A stretch of DNA of 64,000 bases from Antedon mediterranea (GCF_964355755.1 NC_092670.1:37249795-37313794); one strand, 5' to 3'. Counted from the stretch's first letter, positions 25,236 through 38,467 are shown. The notes: a model not told the origin generated them from the sequence alone. Made by a program: numbers and translations.

Positions 25236-26807
25236 TCTATGAAGTTTATGTGTCTTAGGAAAGGAAAGTTTTTGGCAAACCAAGATTTTGCAGATTTTAT
25301 TTAAAAAGGAGTATTTAAGATATATGAGATACAGGCTGCTGTAAATATATTATTATTTTAATTCATTGTTTATTTCATACAACCATAAACGTATCGTCAA
25401 ACTATCATTGTATTATTTTAAAACGTTTATTATTTTTTTGTATTTGAAGAGAAATAGAAACTACAGTATAGACAAATTCCTAATAAGGAAATGATGAAAA
25501 ATATCAAATCAGAAATCACACTGAAATTGACAAGTGACTTTTTATGTTATCACAGTTACGTTTTTAATTGTTCGGTTTTTAATGGTTTTATTTTTTCTTT
25601 AACTATCTTTACAATGTATTTCTTAGATTATACTACTACCACGACAAACAACAAGGCATATCAAATCAGCTTGTAGAATCTCGTGGTGTGTACAAACTAC
25701 AATTATTTCCAAATTTGGTATATTCTTATGGAAGCTCACTTCTGATTGGTTATGTTGTTTCTTAGTTTTCATGCTGTGGGATCATTGCTAATGACCTCAC
25801 AGTGGATTCGAATGGCACGTTAATAAAATACGGTTTTGTTTCCAAAGATTATCTAAAATGAATCGAACAAGTTTGCATGCTCAGTCATAAACGTTTTTCT
25901 TTGAATACTTAATATTTTGGTTGTGTTTAAGTCGCTACAGTTTGGCACTCCATAAATAGATTTACATCCAAATGGTATTAAAAATGATGGTATTAAAAAT
26001 TTAATTTTGACACGGCATACTGTAACAAACCTACCTACCTCAGAGAAGGGATGATAGAGTCATCGTTGTAGCTTGGCATAGGCTAGGCTAGGCTTGGCAT
26101 GTACAGTTACAGGCATCTTGTACATGGTACTGTGGTTGTAGGAAGGAAGGGGCATTTTATTCCTCAGCATACATTTTACAAAACCATGGTATTTAAGTAT
26201 ACTGTATTATTTAGAATTCTTCATGAGGATAATATGTGAATAAGTTGAATTCAAAGGAAAATAAATTCCTAGTGAAGAAAAAGTATAAACCATTTTATTA
26301 CTTAGATTTAAATGTCAACTATTGTCAGTAGTTATGACCTTTGACATCTTCACGTTGTTTCTGACGCAATGTCATTGACATCCGAAGAAGTTTACTAATA
26401 ATTTTAATTTTGTTGAATGTTAGATGATATGTAGAATTTACCAAGCAGGGTACTGTATTCAGTTTGGGGAAATTACAAACTAGAGAATGCTGTTTGTATT
26501 GTGCCAACGTTTGTTTGTAACAAAAAGATTGTATAATTCTGAAAATTGTGATTTATGATGGTGTGGATATGGCAGATGTGTGATGCGTGAAGGTGTGTGT
26601 AGATAATGTGAATATTATGAAGAGTGTAGAATAGTAGAATTAATTCAATGGGCAGTTTTAATATTGATAAATTATTGGATGATCAATGATACTAGTTATA
26701 TTATTTTAATCATATATGCAAACAGGCCAGTTGAAATACGAAATGTATGTAACGCATACATAAATAGAATTTGGAGTAAGTGTCGTGCAGACTGATCTAT
26801 GTTGGTC

Positions 26808-26878
26808 AGTCCTCTGGTGGTGTAAGCCCAGCCCCCGGGTGTTACGTTCAACTGGGCTAAGCTTTCACCAGAGTATTG
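26808..26878. repeat. Hairpin in the coactivator-EFHC1 spacer
   Basis: CCTCTGGTGGTGTAAGCCCAG is imperfectly mirrored by CTGGGCTAAGCTTTCACCAGAG with a GC-rich loop. Confidence 0.6.
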
Positions 26879-27589
26879 GAATTAGTAATTTTCTCTCACT
26901 TAACCAGACTCTCATATTAGTAGTGCAACAACTACTAAATTATGAGTATTGTGGTTATTCTTATTCAATTTTCTGCCGTTATAACTTAATAATCTTTACT
27001 ATTGTTGCCATTTTTAGCTGCGTGTTGGGTTCTGTTTATCATTTTGGTTTTAGGGGGTAAGTGAGTAGGGTTAAGTTGGGAAGAGGGTGGGCAAGTTGTG
27101 TATAATCTGTTCCTTGTACATCTGAGACCAAGCAACTGTAAATAATTGTATTGAGAACTCCTTTTGTTTATGTTTGTATAGTCAAACTATTGTAAAAATT
27201 TGAAGAGCTCGCAACCGGCAGAACTACAGTGCGTTGTGAAATGTATTGTGGGAAGGTCGCAAATGTGAGCAGAAATCAGTACCTGTCGACACATACTACT
27301 GAAAAAATATATATATTTTTGGAAAATAGGAATTATATTTTGGATGAAGTTATCTTAATTCTTAATAACTAATGTTTACAGCAAAATTAATTCATGCTTG
27401 ATAAATATATATCCCCAATAAATTTGTGATTATACTTTATTACATTGTTGACAAAATCTGAATTAGCTAATAATATTGATAAAATTTAACTTTTCATTCA
27501 TTTTTTAATTGTAGGTATTGTTAATAAGGGTTTAACTTGTATTCAACAATAATCCATTTGTATAACTTGCGTTCTCATGGAAGATTTTA

Positions 27590-27850
27590 GTATTGTGTGT
27601 TCACATGACCAATTTAATATTGTGTGTTCACATGACCAAGGTTATATTGCGTGTTCACATGTTACAGTTATGTTGTGTGTTCACATGAACAAGTTAATAT
27701 TGTGTGTTCACATGAACCAGTTATGTTGTGTGTCTTGAAAACAGCAGAGTTCAAGTTGTGTGTAGTGTGTGTTCACAAAGTAGACTTTATATGGTACGTG
27801 TTTACATGCCAGAGTTTATAATATGGTGTGTTTTCACATGGCAAAGGTTA
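27590..27850. repeat. 27-29-bp degenerate tandem repeat
   Basis: AATATTGTGTGTTCACATGA+CCAAGTT recurs about six times with substitutions and small indels. Confidence 0.75.
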
Positions 27851-27927
27851 TTAGTGTTTTTTGATAAACAGAAAATGCCATACAAAATGAAATTCTTTAT
27901 CAAATGTGAGACCAATTGTCATGATGT

Positions 27928-28056
27928 AAAGCTCTGTCTACACTATCAAACTTTATGTAACAACAAAATGTGATCATGCCCATATATGATAATGTCGTAT
28001 CACTACCATATTTGGGCACATCACACTTTTTTGTCAAATTAGTATAGACAGAGCTT
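27928..28056. mobile_element. Family-1 MITE
   Basis: Left end AAAGCTCTGTCTACACTATC intact. Right end TTGTCAAATTAG-TATAGACAGAGCTTA is partly deleted. Confidence 0.85.
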
Positions 28057-29624
28057 AGCTTTGATTTTACCACTGTGAAATTTCTAAGCAAATACATATA
28101 TATATATATATATATACAGTATATTAACACTACAGCCAACCCCTATTCAGGTAACGCCACTTTTAAGATACCCTTTGTTGGGTCCTGAAGCGTTCCCCTT
28201 AAAAGGTGTGATATGTGAAACTTTTTACTTTAAAGATAATTTGATAAATCAAAATATATTATATACTTAATATAAACTCACCGCCAGTAAGTCAATAATT
28301 CTTTTGATAATTAATGTACAGGAGAAGTACAGTAGCAATTACTTAAAATGCATACATTTTAATAGTGAAAGAGGTTTACACATTTTTATAAATGGCCACA
28401 CAACTGGATGCTTATCTCAAAATACTGCTGCAAGATATTATACAGGCAGAAATAGCCACCAGCGATTATGTTAAATGTGTGTGAAAATGGAGTCTATTAT
28501 CAGTTTACTTTTGAGTTTGAAAATGTGGTTAATATTTCAAGTAGTAGAAGAAAGACAAACATTACATAATTAAATGATAGAAATAAAGTGTCTTGATTTC
28601 ATAGCTACTTGGAGTATCAATTATAGTTTTTACACAATCATAAAAAAAAAAACAATTTTATAATTTAATTAATACAGAATAATGTTTCTAGGGTGTAACA
28701 AAATTTTTTTTAAATTAATATAAATGTGTGATTTACTCTTACCAAACACTGGTATTTTTATTTTCTAGGAATTTAATCGTTTTAAACTAAATTTTAAAAA
28801 GCTAATGTTTCATTATGGGAAAGCTTTCTGTTTAAAAAAAATGTAGAAGTGTACAGAGCTTTGTTAATTAAGCCTATTGGTTTGGTTCGTCAAAATGTTA
28901 TTGGTTGAGGCTGAAACGAGAGAATTTGCAATACTAGAATTAGTATTCATATTGAATAATCCAATCAGATTGTAAAAATGGAGGATTCATTTAAATATAC
29001 AGGGTGTCAAAGGTCGAGGCTTTTGATTCAGTGTAGCCTTTGTTTTGGTGTGGAATGTGCCAATTTTGAAGATGAATTTTAAATGTTTGTTTATTCAAAT
29101 CTGACTAGCGTAGGACCCTTCTGTATATTTTGTATCTAAAGATTGTTTTTATATAGAATCGATAAAACAATAGGAAAATTGAATTTAATTATGAATTAAT
29201 TAGGTGATAAAAATCCCAGCAAACTGTTGACCAATGTTTGGAGTACCATGTCGGTAGTCTTCCTACGTAATGTGTTGTTGTAAAGAAAACAAAAACATAA
29301 AAAAATGCTTGCTATATTATTTACATGTGCGTCATGGTAATTAAAAGTATTATTTTATTATTATTTGACCTTTGACCTCTAATGGTTGGGTTGGAAGTGT
29401 GATGGGATATTATATATAGTAGTCAATATTGTGTATAACTTTATTGTTTTTGCCTATCATCTTCTGTATTATTATCGAATAACTAAAGTTATTGTTAATA
29501 AAATTGAATTGTCAATGTACACGATTGTTTGTTTTTATTGTCGGTTGGGCTGTAAAAAGGTTTTAGTGTAATGGCGAAAATTGATATAACAGTACTGTAT
29601 TACATTTGTGTGTTTTGTGTTGGA

Positions 29625-29830
29625 CGTTGGATTACTGATTGTGGTTCGAATCCAACTCTCGCCGCCGCATTGCTTGTATCCTTAGGCAAGACACTTTACT
29701 TACATTTGCCTCTCTCCACCCAGGTGTATAAATGGGAACCCGGTTAGATCAAGACACAACTTTGCGCTGATTACTAGCTGCACTATTATGTATGATCCAA
29801 AAAATGACAAGTAATAATGTGCAAGAGAAT
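29625..29830 (+). mobile_element. SINE fragment with tRNA-like B box
   Basis: GTGGTTCGAATCC (B box) is followed by CCTTAGGCAAGACACTTTAC, then CCTCTCTCCACCCAGGTGTA and TAAATGGGAACC. This central region recurs in SINEs of fishes and marine invertebrates. The 5' head is incomplete and the boundaries are approximate. Confidence 0.65.
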
Positions 29831-30289
29831 GAATTAATACTATTTTGGTAAATAGTGAAGAATGCTGTTTACAATTTGCTTTTTAAAGCAATTTGCAAAC
29901 ATACAAATATCAGTTTAATAATCGTCGATCTACATCGCAAGTAGAAGTGAATTTGTTATTTACAGGTGCACCCTCATCCAGACCTAGAATGACATTATAA
30001 AAAACAAATTTAAAAAATTAAATAAAAAAAATGTATACACAGTTTTTATTACATTTTGAACGATCGGTTTTTATTTACGTTTGAAGTACAGTGCTTAAAT
30101 ATACACTAGATACAGAGTGACTATGACACGCAAATTACAATTACAATTACGAAGACCTGTTTCTATATTATGTCTTTACAGTGTAGTACAGTAGTTTGGT
30201 ATTCTATTAATAAATCAATTCTTCATATGCAGATTCAGGTATGTATATTTACACAAAAATTGTTGAATTATTTTACCTAACTATAGCAA

Positions 30290-30512
30290 GGGTGGTGAGG
30301 TGGTTTCCCGAATAAATGTAAAATTAAAAACGGTACTGGGTATGACCAACTAGCGATATTGTCACCAACTAGCCGTCCATTCATAGAAGTATGATTCATT
30401 CTTTAGTTGCTATACACATTTAGGCTGCAACATGGATGGCTAGTTGGTGACAATAACGCTAGTTGGTCATACCCAGTACCGTTTTGATTTTACGATCTTT
30501 CGGGAAACCACA
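30290..30512. mobile_element. Palindromic MITE-like element flanked by 24-bp direct repeats
   Basis: Arms TGGTTTCCCGAA ... GTACTGGGTATGACCAACTA ... TTGTCACCAACTAGCC are mirrored at 30430-30510. Outside are AATTATTTTACCTAACTATA+GCAA at 30266-30289 and AATTATTATACCTAACTATA+GCAA at 30513-30536, a 24-bp direct repeat with one mismatch. Lies just downstream of EFHC1. Confidence 0.75.
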
Positions 30513-30670
30513 AATTATTATACCTAACTATAGCAACAAAATACACTAAATATATTTTTAGAAATTCCTTATCACTTGTTGTTCTTTTAATGCACAATAG
30601 TAATGTTCATATTTACAATGTTTCTTTACAATATTTGTTTTGTATTAAATATAAATTGAATCGTTTGAAA

Positions 30671-33600
30671 TCAGTCGCAGGTTATAAACTTCATGAATTC
30701 AGCATGATCAATCAATCCATCTTTGTTGATATCCAGTTCGGAAACAAGCTGGAAAAAAATGGTTAAAAATTGTTAAAATCGGATTTATTTACTTAAAAAG
30801 CTAAATGAATACAGTATGAAAAACTAATGTTGCAGATATTTTGGTAATAATTAGTATTATTTATTAGTAATAATAAAATGTCTCCTGCCAACTTGCAGGG
30901 GTCATATTCATTTACCGTTAAATGTGGTATTCATTTAGATAAGTCTTTACTTAGCCTAAAGGCCAATTTACACAGACGAGCGGTAACAGTAACCTGAAAA
31001 CCGCATAGCTTGTCCCATGTAGAATCTGTATCTATCCTCAGCGGAAATCACTCGTCCACTCCACGTTTTGTGTAAATAACATAGATTTTATATTTTTATT
31101 ACTGTTACCACTCATCTGTGTATATTCAAATTGTTTCTAAAATTAGTATAAACTTACAGCATTCATAAGGTCATCGTCAATTGGTAGATTTTGTCGATGG
31201 CATATCCTCTTGACCTCGTTGATGTCAATCTTGCCAGACCGATCTCTGTCGTACTGCAGGAACGCATGCGTCAACGAGTTGAAGTTTGTATAATTGTGTT
31301 TCTTTAGCTGTGATTTAACTTCTCCTAACAAATATGCCACATCACCAGGACTATAGAGAAACAACAATATAACATAATTTAATATAATATACAAATATTG
31401 CCTGCGTAGACAAATATGAATACCTTTACCTTTATCAGTGCAATTTAATATAATATACTTTTTTAGTAGACAGTATATGGACGAGTTATATACTGTATTT
31501 ATGTCTTGATATTGAATAAGTAAAGTGAATCTTCTCACCTTCTTTTAACTTTCATAGGGGCAGCCTTCATTGACTTTGGTGCTTGCTTATTGTCACGTTT
31601 CGTAGCAAGGGAATGAATAGTTTTTTGAACACCCGGAAAGTCCTCCTGGTGCGATTCTAAATACGAACGTACGTAATCGTCGGCATCCGTAATGATGAAC
31701 CTATGGTTAAAGACCTGAACGGTTGCTCCGATATACAGATCTTGAGGTTCGTAAAATTCTGGTCTGTCTGGCTGAGAACCTGGTTTAGTTACTCGCGTTC
31801 TTTCAAGGAATTTGCCGCTTATGATGCCGGAGTTGCGAACTGGAGGTTCAAAGATGGTCATCATGTCATCGGCTAGACGGTAGCTGATTATGAAGCGCCG
31901 TCCTTTGTCTTCTGGTTTGACGGAATCCTGTAAATAAAAAACAAATAGATTTCATTAAATAAGTCAATGAGAGATCTCAGTGGTACAAGTTCACTACAGT
32001 TAACTGTAGCTTTTCAAACCTATTAGTGCGCATTACCAAATTCTATCACCGCAAACTTATCTATAATAAACATGTTAACCAAATTCATTTTTGCGAATTT
32101 CCTAATAATGTGTTTTCTTTTGGATACATTAGATGTAAAAGATGGTACTGACAATAAAAACAACTCACCATTACAGCTTCAAACCTAAGCACTTTGTGGT
32201 CGTTTTCCAGCATCTTGATGAAATCCTTTTTCGGAGGTTGAGGTACCAGTGACAGACATGACCGCAAGGAATCCTCCAAAGATCCAAAGCCATTGTAAGG
32301 TGGTAAGTCCTACAATAAAATATGAGTTAACATTTTTACCTCTCCGGGCTACAGTTCTCAAAAATATTTTTATACAGAGTATTATTATTTTAGGACATCA
32401 CCTCATAATAAATGTTTTATTATGGTGAATGAATAAACTTTTAATTTTGTTTTTTTTTATAATAACTTTTCAGATTATTAATATCAGTTTTTTTCAATTT
32501 CTGGGTACTCACCAGATATGGTAACATCATCAGCTTTAACTACCTATCGTATGTTTTTTAAGTTACTGTCAATTTAAATTTATAAAAAAATATTATTTAC
32601 CATCTGCGGTACATCACGAGCACGCCCTTTGACCTCGACTGGTGTGAAATCCCTGACACCATACTTCTTGAACAAGTAGTCTTTAGTGAACTCATCACAG
32701 TCATAGATGAGGAAGGGACGGTTGAATACGTAGATAGTTTGGCCGATTTTAAAGTCACTCGGTTTGTACCATTCTTTGATTTCATGCTCTGAGAATTCCA
32801 TGACAACAGATGGAAAAGATGCTGGAGAGAAATGACAGATCTATATGATAATCATGTAAAAATAATTTTTTATGGTAGAAATAGTATAATTAGATTTAGG
32901 AACAGTCTTTAAAGCTTCAGAAAGGGTGTATCTACCTTCAATATTGTCTCTATCCTTTGGCAACTTTTGTCTGGAGAGTAAGACAGGAAATGGATCACGA
33001 CCATCGTTAGGTTCATGGACCTCGCGTACCTCTACTGTGTCATCAACTAAGTAATAATGAATGATGTTTGGTCGCATTTCACCAAACATACTCCCTCTGT
33101 CGTCCCAAACACAGTAGAAACGTAATACCTTTAATGACAACAATGGAAAAAATTGTGATTATAACCAGGAAAATGACAGCAGTAATAATTTGATTCTTCT
33201 AAACACGATTCTTTCGCACTACTTTGTTAATTTTTGGCTTTGTTTGTTACATACCTTCCTGTCAAGTTCAATAAACTGTCGAAGTTTGTCAAAGTTTGAA
33301 GGTGTTTTGAATGTTCTGAGGGCAGCAGACTCTTTTCTTGATTCATTGTAGGGATCACTTGGCACAGGAGTAGGAGGGTTTAACTCAATACCTTCGCTTG
33401 CCATAAATTCCTGTAAGAAAATGTATTTTATAATGACTACCTTCTGAATTTCTTTTGAAAATTAGCATAGAAAAGATCAGACATGGCACTTCTATTCTTA
33501 TGTCCATACTTTTGTATTATGGCTTAATATAGCTTACAGCTCTGTCTACACTATCAAACTAGTTGTAAAAAAAAAGTATGATGTACCCAAATATGGTAGT

Positions 33601-35028
33601 GATATGACATCATCACATTTTTTGTCACATAAAGTTTGATAGTGGAACCTTATATCCCAGCGTGGGTTTATACATAATTCCTCGTGGGCTTACTCTAGGG
33701 TAGGTTTAACATACCGAGGTCCATTTGTCACAATTGGTGATATGAAAAGCTTTTCCATAGAAGTTCACATTCATGTCTATGTTAAGGTCCTTCCAGTGCC
33801 AAAAATCTCCTTGATCGTTCTTTGGTAAACGCATACGCTTGATAAGTTTTCCCTGTGGCATCCCGCTGTTCTCAACGTGAGGCTCGATCACGGAAATACT
33901 GTCATCCTCTAAATAGTAAAAGATACAAACTGGTCGCACACGGTAATACTCGTTAGGAGACTCGTGAACTGTTTGGCGAAAAAAGGCATCAAATTTCAAG
34001 ACCTGTGAGAAAATTTAACAAATCAACAATAAATTGTCATGCATGAATGGATTTGAACTATTTTGAATTTTTAACTAAGTTAAGAATATTGTTTAATAAT
34101 AAATATGGCTTTAATATTTCTATACACACTTAACATTTAAGGACAACTTTGCCAAGAACCATATGATTTCAGAACAATTACGACATCGCTGCTAGCGCTC
34201 AGCACTCGGCTGGTGTCATAAATTACTGTGATGTCTCAAGTGTGCTTACCAAATCTATCACATGAGATATATCACTGTTTCAATGTTTGTTACATACATA
34301 AGATAAGGTTTTCCAGTCTAATATTTTGTTTGTAAAGACTTGTCTCATGTCTGTCAAATGTTTTTTTTTTTCTAGTGAGGCGCTTACTTCGAACAATTCA
34401 AAATTTACCTTTTTGTCAAATGCAACATGAGCAGGGACAAAGTCTTCTGGTGGTGGTTGTTTGGCTTGTCCGTACGTTAACGTTGGTCTCTTGTTGTTTA
34501 GTTCATCTAATTCTGCAAGACTGAGTTGGTTCACCTCAAGTGGTTCACCTCCAATACCAACCTGTGGTCTGGCTGGTACAGCATACCCATTCTTGTATCC
34601 TAAACTTTGTGAAAGGTGATATTTTCTTTTCTAAAAGAAAAAAAAATGTCATTTATTTAAAATAAAGTTACTGTATTATTCAGTTTATTATATTATAAAT
34701 GTATTGATTGTTCAATGTTAAATGTTACGGTCTTTAATTTTATAATCTTATTATGCAGTAACCAAGCCATCCTACGTCCTTTACCTAGCCTAGGCCTACT
34801 AGCCTAGACCAATCTTTGCCTAGAGGCCTATATAGCCTATATATAGCCAGGCCCTCCTTCTTAGTTGTCCTTTTATGTGCTCTCTACCAGAAGAAGACAC
34901 ACGTACAGACAGGGAGAGAAAATAAAATCTGCGGTTAGAGGCTAGCTAGAATAGGCAAACAAACATCTAAAATTGGTACTTACTGTTGGGTCATTAAAAG
35001 TGTTTCCAGGAAGAAATGGCAGCGCCAT
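30671..35028 (-). CDS. EFHC1: EFHC1-like ciliary protein with three DM10 domains and two EF-hands, complete
   Basis: Exons in transcript order: 34984-35028, 34409-34630, 33715-34002, 33255-33410, 32936-33128, 32601-32821, 32169-32309, 31539-31927, 31158-31350, 30671-30748. All have GT/AG borders and compatible phases, giving 641 aa (human EFHC1 is 640). The start MALPFLPGN follows an upstream non-coding stretch and resembles the EFHC family N-terminus. DM10 domains lie at about residues 89-195, 236-355 and 408-525, with repeated signatures [29 protein letters not shown] and [17 protein letters not shown]-hand loops are at about 586-597 ([12 protein letters not shown]) and 622-633 ([12 protein letters not shown]); both have acidic residues at positions 1, 3 and 12. 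EFHC proteins are microtubule inner proteins of ciliary doublets, so an axonemal role is expected. The 3' end converges on the coactivator gene. Very sure of the family; EFHC1 is favoured over EFHC2 by overall sequence, although the first residues look EFHC2-like. Confidence 0.95.
33537..33645. mobile_element. Family-1 MITE in an EFHC1 intron
   Basis: Left AGCTCTGTCTACACTATCAA, right CATAAAGTTTGATAGTGG. It ends about 70 bp from the EFHC1 exon-3 donor. Confidence 0.85.
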
Positions 35029-36095
35029 TTTATTATTATTTATATTGCCTAATAGTAATATTTAAGAAGAATATGAAGACGACTTGATCAACACTCTTCT
35101 ACTATATGTACGTGTACGGCCTCAAAATAAACACAACATTGATTATTGTTACCAAGGAGACCACGCAAAGCAATAATTTGTTGACAAAATAGTTTAGCGC
35201 CCTCTATAGATGGCGGCAGACAGATATTCTTTGGGTGCTTCATATACTGTTTATTTCAGATTTTCACAATATCTTGTATTCAAATCAAAACCTCTCTACA
35301 TTTATTCGTAAAATACTTCACGAATACAAAGCAATATGTACATTTATTTAGTGTTTACAGCAATTAATCTCACCCATACTACAGCCTATATACCTATTAT
35401 GTATTCATTCATCTTTTATTTCAGGAAAAAAAAATGTTTCTCCATATACATGGTTTTACAACAATAGCTTCATCCATTTACCATGTAGATTGGATGAAGG
35501 AAGAGTTAATTCATGAATACATTTTGTGACAATATTGTCTGACCATGGAGTAAAGAATTCTACATGGTCTGACCTCCCCAACCTGCACAACATGCCATAT
35601 ACCACCTTATTTAATCATTTATAAAGAACCATCATTCCATAAAGAAATTACTGTAGTATTAATTAATACAGCTGAGGTGGTTCAATCAAAGTAATTACTC
35701 TATCTTGATCTTTAACTCACAACAAAATCAAACACGTCACAACAAACTCACAGTTTATTATCTGTACTGTATTCCATATTTATTTCTTTTTACAAATTAC
35801 ATTTATAAATGCATGTTTAATATTTGACTTCAGTTGATATGATAAATTTTTTCTATTTCAATCAATTTCTCTATCACGATGATCTTTTTTGACTTTTTTT
35901 AATCTTTTCAGGAAATTACACCACCAGGTTTTTATCATTCTCTTCTCATTCACTGGTCATTTAAAGTGACTTTAAAGTGAAGCTGTTGTGTCTATAAACA
36001 CTTCATTTTGCTTGTATTTTAGTGTAAAACAGTGTCCCTGAGTAACTCTTTATCCGAAAGAATACTGATCTCTATATCTATAGAAATAACTGGTA
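35029..36095. other. EFHC1 upstream region and MRPL53 3' region
   Basis: No further exon seen. 35029-35230 would contain the EFHC1 5' leader and promoter. The rest is AT-rich and likely includes the MRPL53 3' UTR. Confidence 0.5.
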
Positions 36096-36761
36096 TCAGG
36101 AGGCCTCTTCGGTGCTTTTCGTTCTTTTATCTGTCCAGGAAACAAACTTCTGTAACATCTCATGTAAAGTTAAATTGGAACTTTTGAACAATAATTGCTT
36201 GCCATCCTCTGCAAATATATATTAAAAAAATTAATAATTGAGAAATTATAGCAATGTATACTACATTTCAATGAGTTATTCACTTTTTACCTACCAAATC
36301 CAATATGTACAATCGGTGCGGATGTGTTGTGCTTAACAACCCCACTAACTAAGCAATTTGGATTTGACTCGGCCATCGACTTGGAAGATACGTACATCAA
36401 AAATAACCTGTAAAAAAGAAAAGAAGTGTATTATTTTGTTAGCTTCACCTATATGCATGCTCAACGTTTATTAGATTAATATCTAGGACATTCGGAGTTT
36501 GTTTATGCTCATCCCCTGTACATTGTAGCTGTCGGGGCGAAACGACTAATTCATCAGCCAGTATAGTCTCAGACAATGGCTGATAGGCACTCTAGCAATG
36601 CCTAGGCCTAGGCCTAGTTTGTGCTGAGGTAATGAAAAAAGATAGACAGCATGTTTCACCTACCTAGCTGAATGCACATTATTCTGCCATGGAGAAAAAT
36701 GTACACGGATTGATTTTACATACTTAAGAGTGGCCCCTTTTACTATTATAGAACGCACCAT
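36096..36761 (-). CDS. MRPL53: Mitochondrial ribosomal protein mL53 (MRPL53), complete
   Basis: Three short exons, 36664-36761, 36295-36407 and 36096-36208, with GT/AG borders and phases 2 and 1, encode 107 aa (human 112). The exons are short, so I assembled them from the sequence by splice phase. The protein reads MVRSIIVKGATLKYVKSIRV at the start, then LFLMYVSSKSMAESNPNCLV, and ends in LHEMLQKFVSWTDKRTKS. These match the mL53 pattern: basic VKQVRVQFCPFEKNV start, FLQTVSSEKVRSTNLNCSV, LTALEMLTAF. mL53 is a thioredoxin-fold-like component of the large mitochondrial ribosomal subunit. The basic N-terminus lacks an obvious cleavable presequence. It lies about 1 kb upstream of and divergent from CLK, and head-to-tail with EFHC1. 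Confidence 0.9.
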
Positions 36762-37680
36762 TATCAAAATATAATATTTTAATTTATTTTAATTGTATTT
36801 AAATTGCACTCATTTCTATTTCTAAAAAAGTCGATCGTCGCGTCGATCATCTCGTCATTATCGCGATCGGTCTTGTGTTATGGTACGGAAAATGAGCATA
36901 AAATGAATATACTTAATAAAAATACAATCTTAACAAGAAATATTTCTTACAGAAAACGCCACTCGCTTGTTGACGTATCAGACGTAACAGTTTTAAAGAT
37001 ATATTGTCCCCCTGAAAAATATTTTTTATTTCAAACTTGTTTTTGAATAACTCTATGCATGGTGACACATCTCTCACTCAGCAACGATGCATATAATTCA
37101 ATTAAGAGGAGAAAATGCTCTACAGTAAAAGACATTTAATAGTTTAACAATTACTTTCAAATAATTATACAAAAAAGGTAATTAATGGTAATATTATTAA
37201 TTGATATTTTTAATGGTATACTTAAACTGAGACAAACGATTTTATGTATTGTGGTCTCAGACTAAAATTAGTTTACATAATACTGTACATCAATTTTGCG
37301 CCCTATGCCTTCCATATTAGAATTGCATTCCATTGATTGCTATTCCATTTAGTTAACTAACTCCCTTTATATTGAGAAATTTTTTGTTTCTTAAGTCAGA
37401 ATATAAAAGCCTGTTCTTCTATATTTTATCATATACTATTAATAATTGTAATATTAAATTTGAATAGTGCACTTCATGATTATAGCATTATTTACTAAAA
37501 AAGAAATAATGAAAACATTAATTGATTTACTGGGGAAGATGACCACTTATGTTGAAATAAACGACCATTTCTATTTGTTCTTAATCAAGTGACTGCCTCA
37601 AAATTTCATTTTTGTCCAATCAAATACTCGCTATGCAAAACTACTTGGGCTGATGAAAATATCACGCTTTTGTCGTTTGA
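36762..37680. other. Divergent intergenic region, MRPL53 / CLK
   Basis: About 0.9 kb. GATCG-rich patch at 36828-36870 (GTCGATCGTCGCGTCGATCA) just upstream of MRPL53 may be its promoter; then a family-2 MITE fragment. No TATA box was assigned. Confidence 0.35.
36990..37075. mobile_element. Family-2 MITE, left-end fragment
   Basis: TTTTAAAGATATATTGTCCC ... TTTTTGAATAACTCTATGCA. It lies between the divergent MRPL53 and CLK genes. The right end was not identified. Confidence 0.5.
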
Positions 37681-37789
37681 GCAGCGTTGATTTTACGGTG
37701 GCGGTGTTTTTACTGAAGAACAACTCCTAACAAGATTTAATAAAACAAATTTGTTGCTGTCCATTATTTGTAATACAATTGATAGAACG
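37680..37789 (+). other. CLK: Possible untranslated first exon of CLK
   Basis: The CLK ATG at 40940 follows directly after a splice acceptor (TTGTTTACAG), so an upstream non-coding exon is required. A good donor, AACG|GTGAGTTT, occurs at 37790 in a relatively GC-richer patch between the divergent MRPL53 and CLK genes. The 5' boundary is a guess. No other donor was scored. Confidence 0.3.
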
Positions 37790-38467
37790 GTGAGTTTAGG
37801 TATTATATGTAGTATCGAGCTAGTTTCTGACAGAGCAAGTGGGTTTTAGAAGACGTAAAATTGTGATTTGCTAAGGTACATCATTTAGCGGATTGTGGTA
37901 TTTCGATACCATATCGGGCTTAGCCATCGACCAACTACTACTACCTACAGTTAAAAAAGGGTGCGCCATCATGCATTGTGTCGGGCTCATCGGAACAGTG
38001 GATCTAGCCTACAATAAAACATATAGGCCTAGTACTATCTATAGATTGCAATGGGACTAGGCTCTAGGCCTTGCTAGGCTATTTTATATAAATTTAGTCA
38101 CTGTTATTCTATGATTAGAGTAGCCTTTATGGATATCCGCCTTTATTGTTTATTATTTTATATATAGCCTAACTAGCCTAGGGCTAGGCCTAGTAGGCTA
38201 GGCTAGGCCTACCAACTGAATTGTGTTAAGTTACTGTTATGTTATGTTTTTTAGGATAATTTATTGAGAGGGCTTTTAGTACTCCCTGCTTGATTTATTT
38301 AATCATTAAGCGGAGTATGGTCGAAGCGGCCGCCAGTTTAATATCGTCATTTGTATGGAACGCCATGTGCGCTTTAATATTTTATTGTCGTTGTCAACGC
38401 CATGGCCTATGGCGAGTTGAGTTACAGCTGTATGTATGATCAAACCAATAAATATAAGCCAAATCAT

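Larger units (their letters stand above)
24892..30670. other. 3' regions and spacer between convergent coactivator and EFHC1 genes
   Basis: No gene seen. Holds the 3' repeat at 24997-25235, a 27-29-bp repeat, one family-1 MITE, a SINE fragment and the palindrome at 30290-30512. Several AATAAA motifs exist on both strands, so I cannot choose polyadenylation sites. Confidence 0.6.

Noticed and set aside
25025-25258. ORF DVDAALSGDI repeats as a coding gene
   Set aside because: Lies in the 3' region of the coactivator and reflects the repeat period only.
36804-37046. 80-codon plus-strand ORF starting MHSFLFLKK
   Set aside because: Overlaps the divergent spacer and a MITE end; no protein family features.
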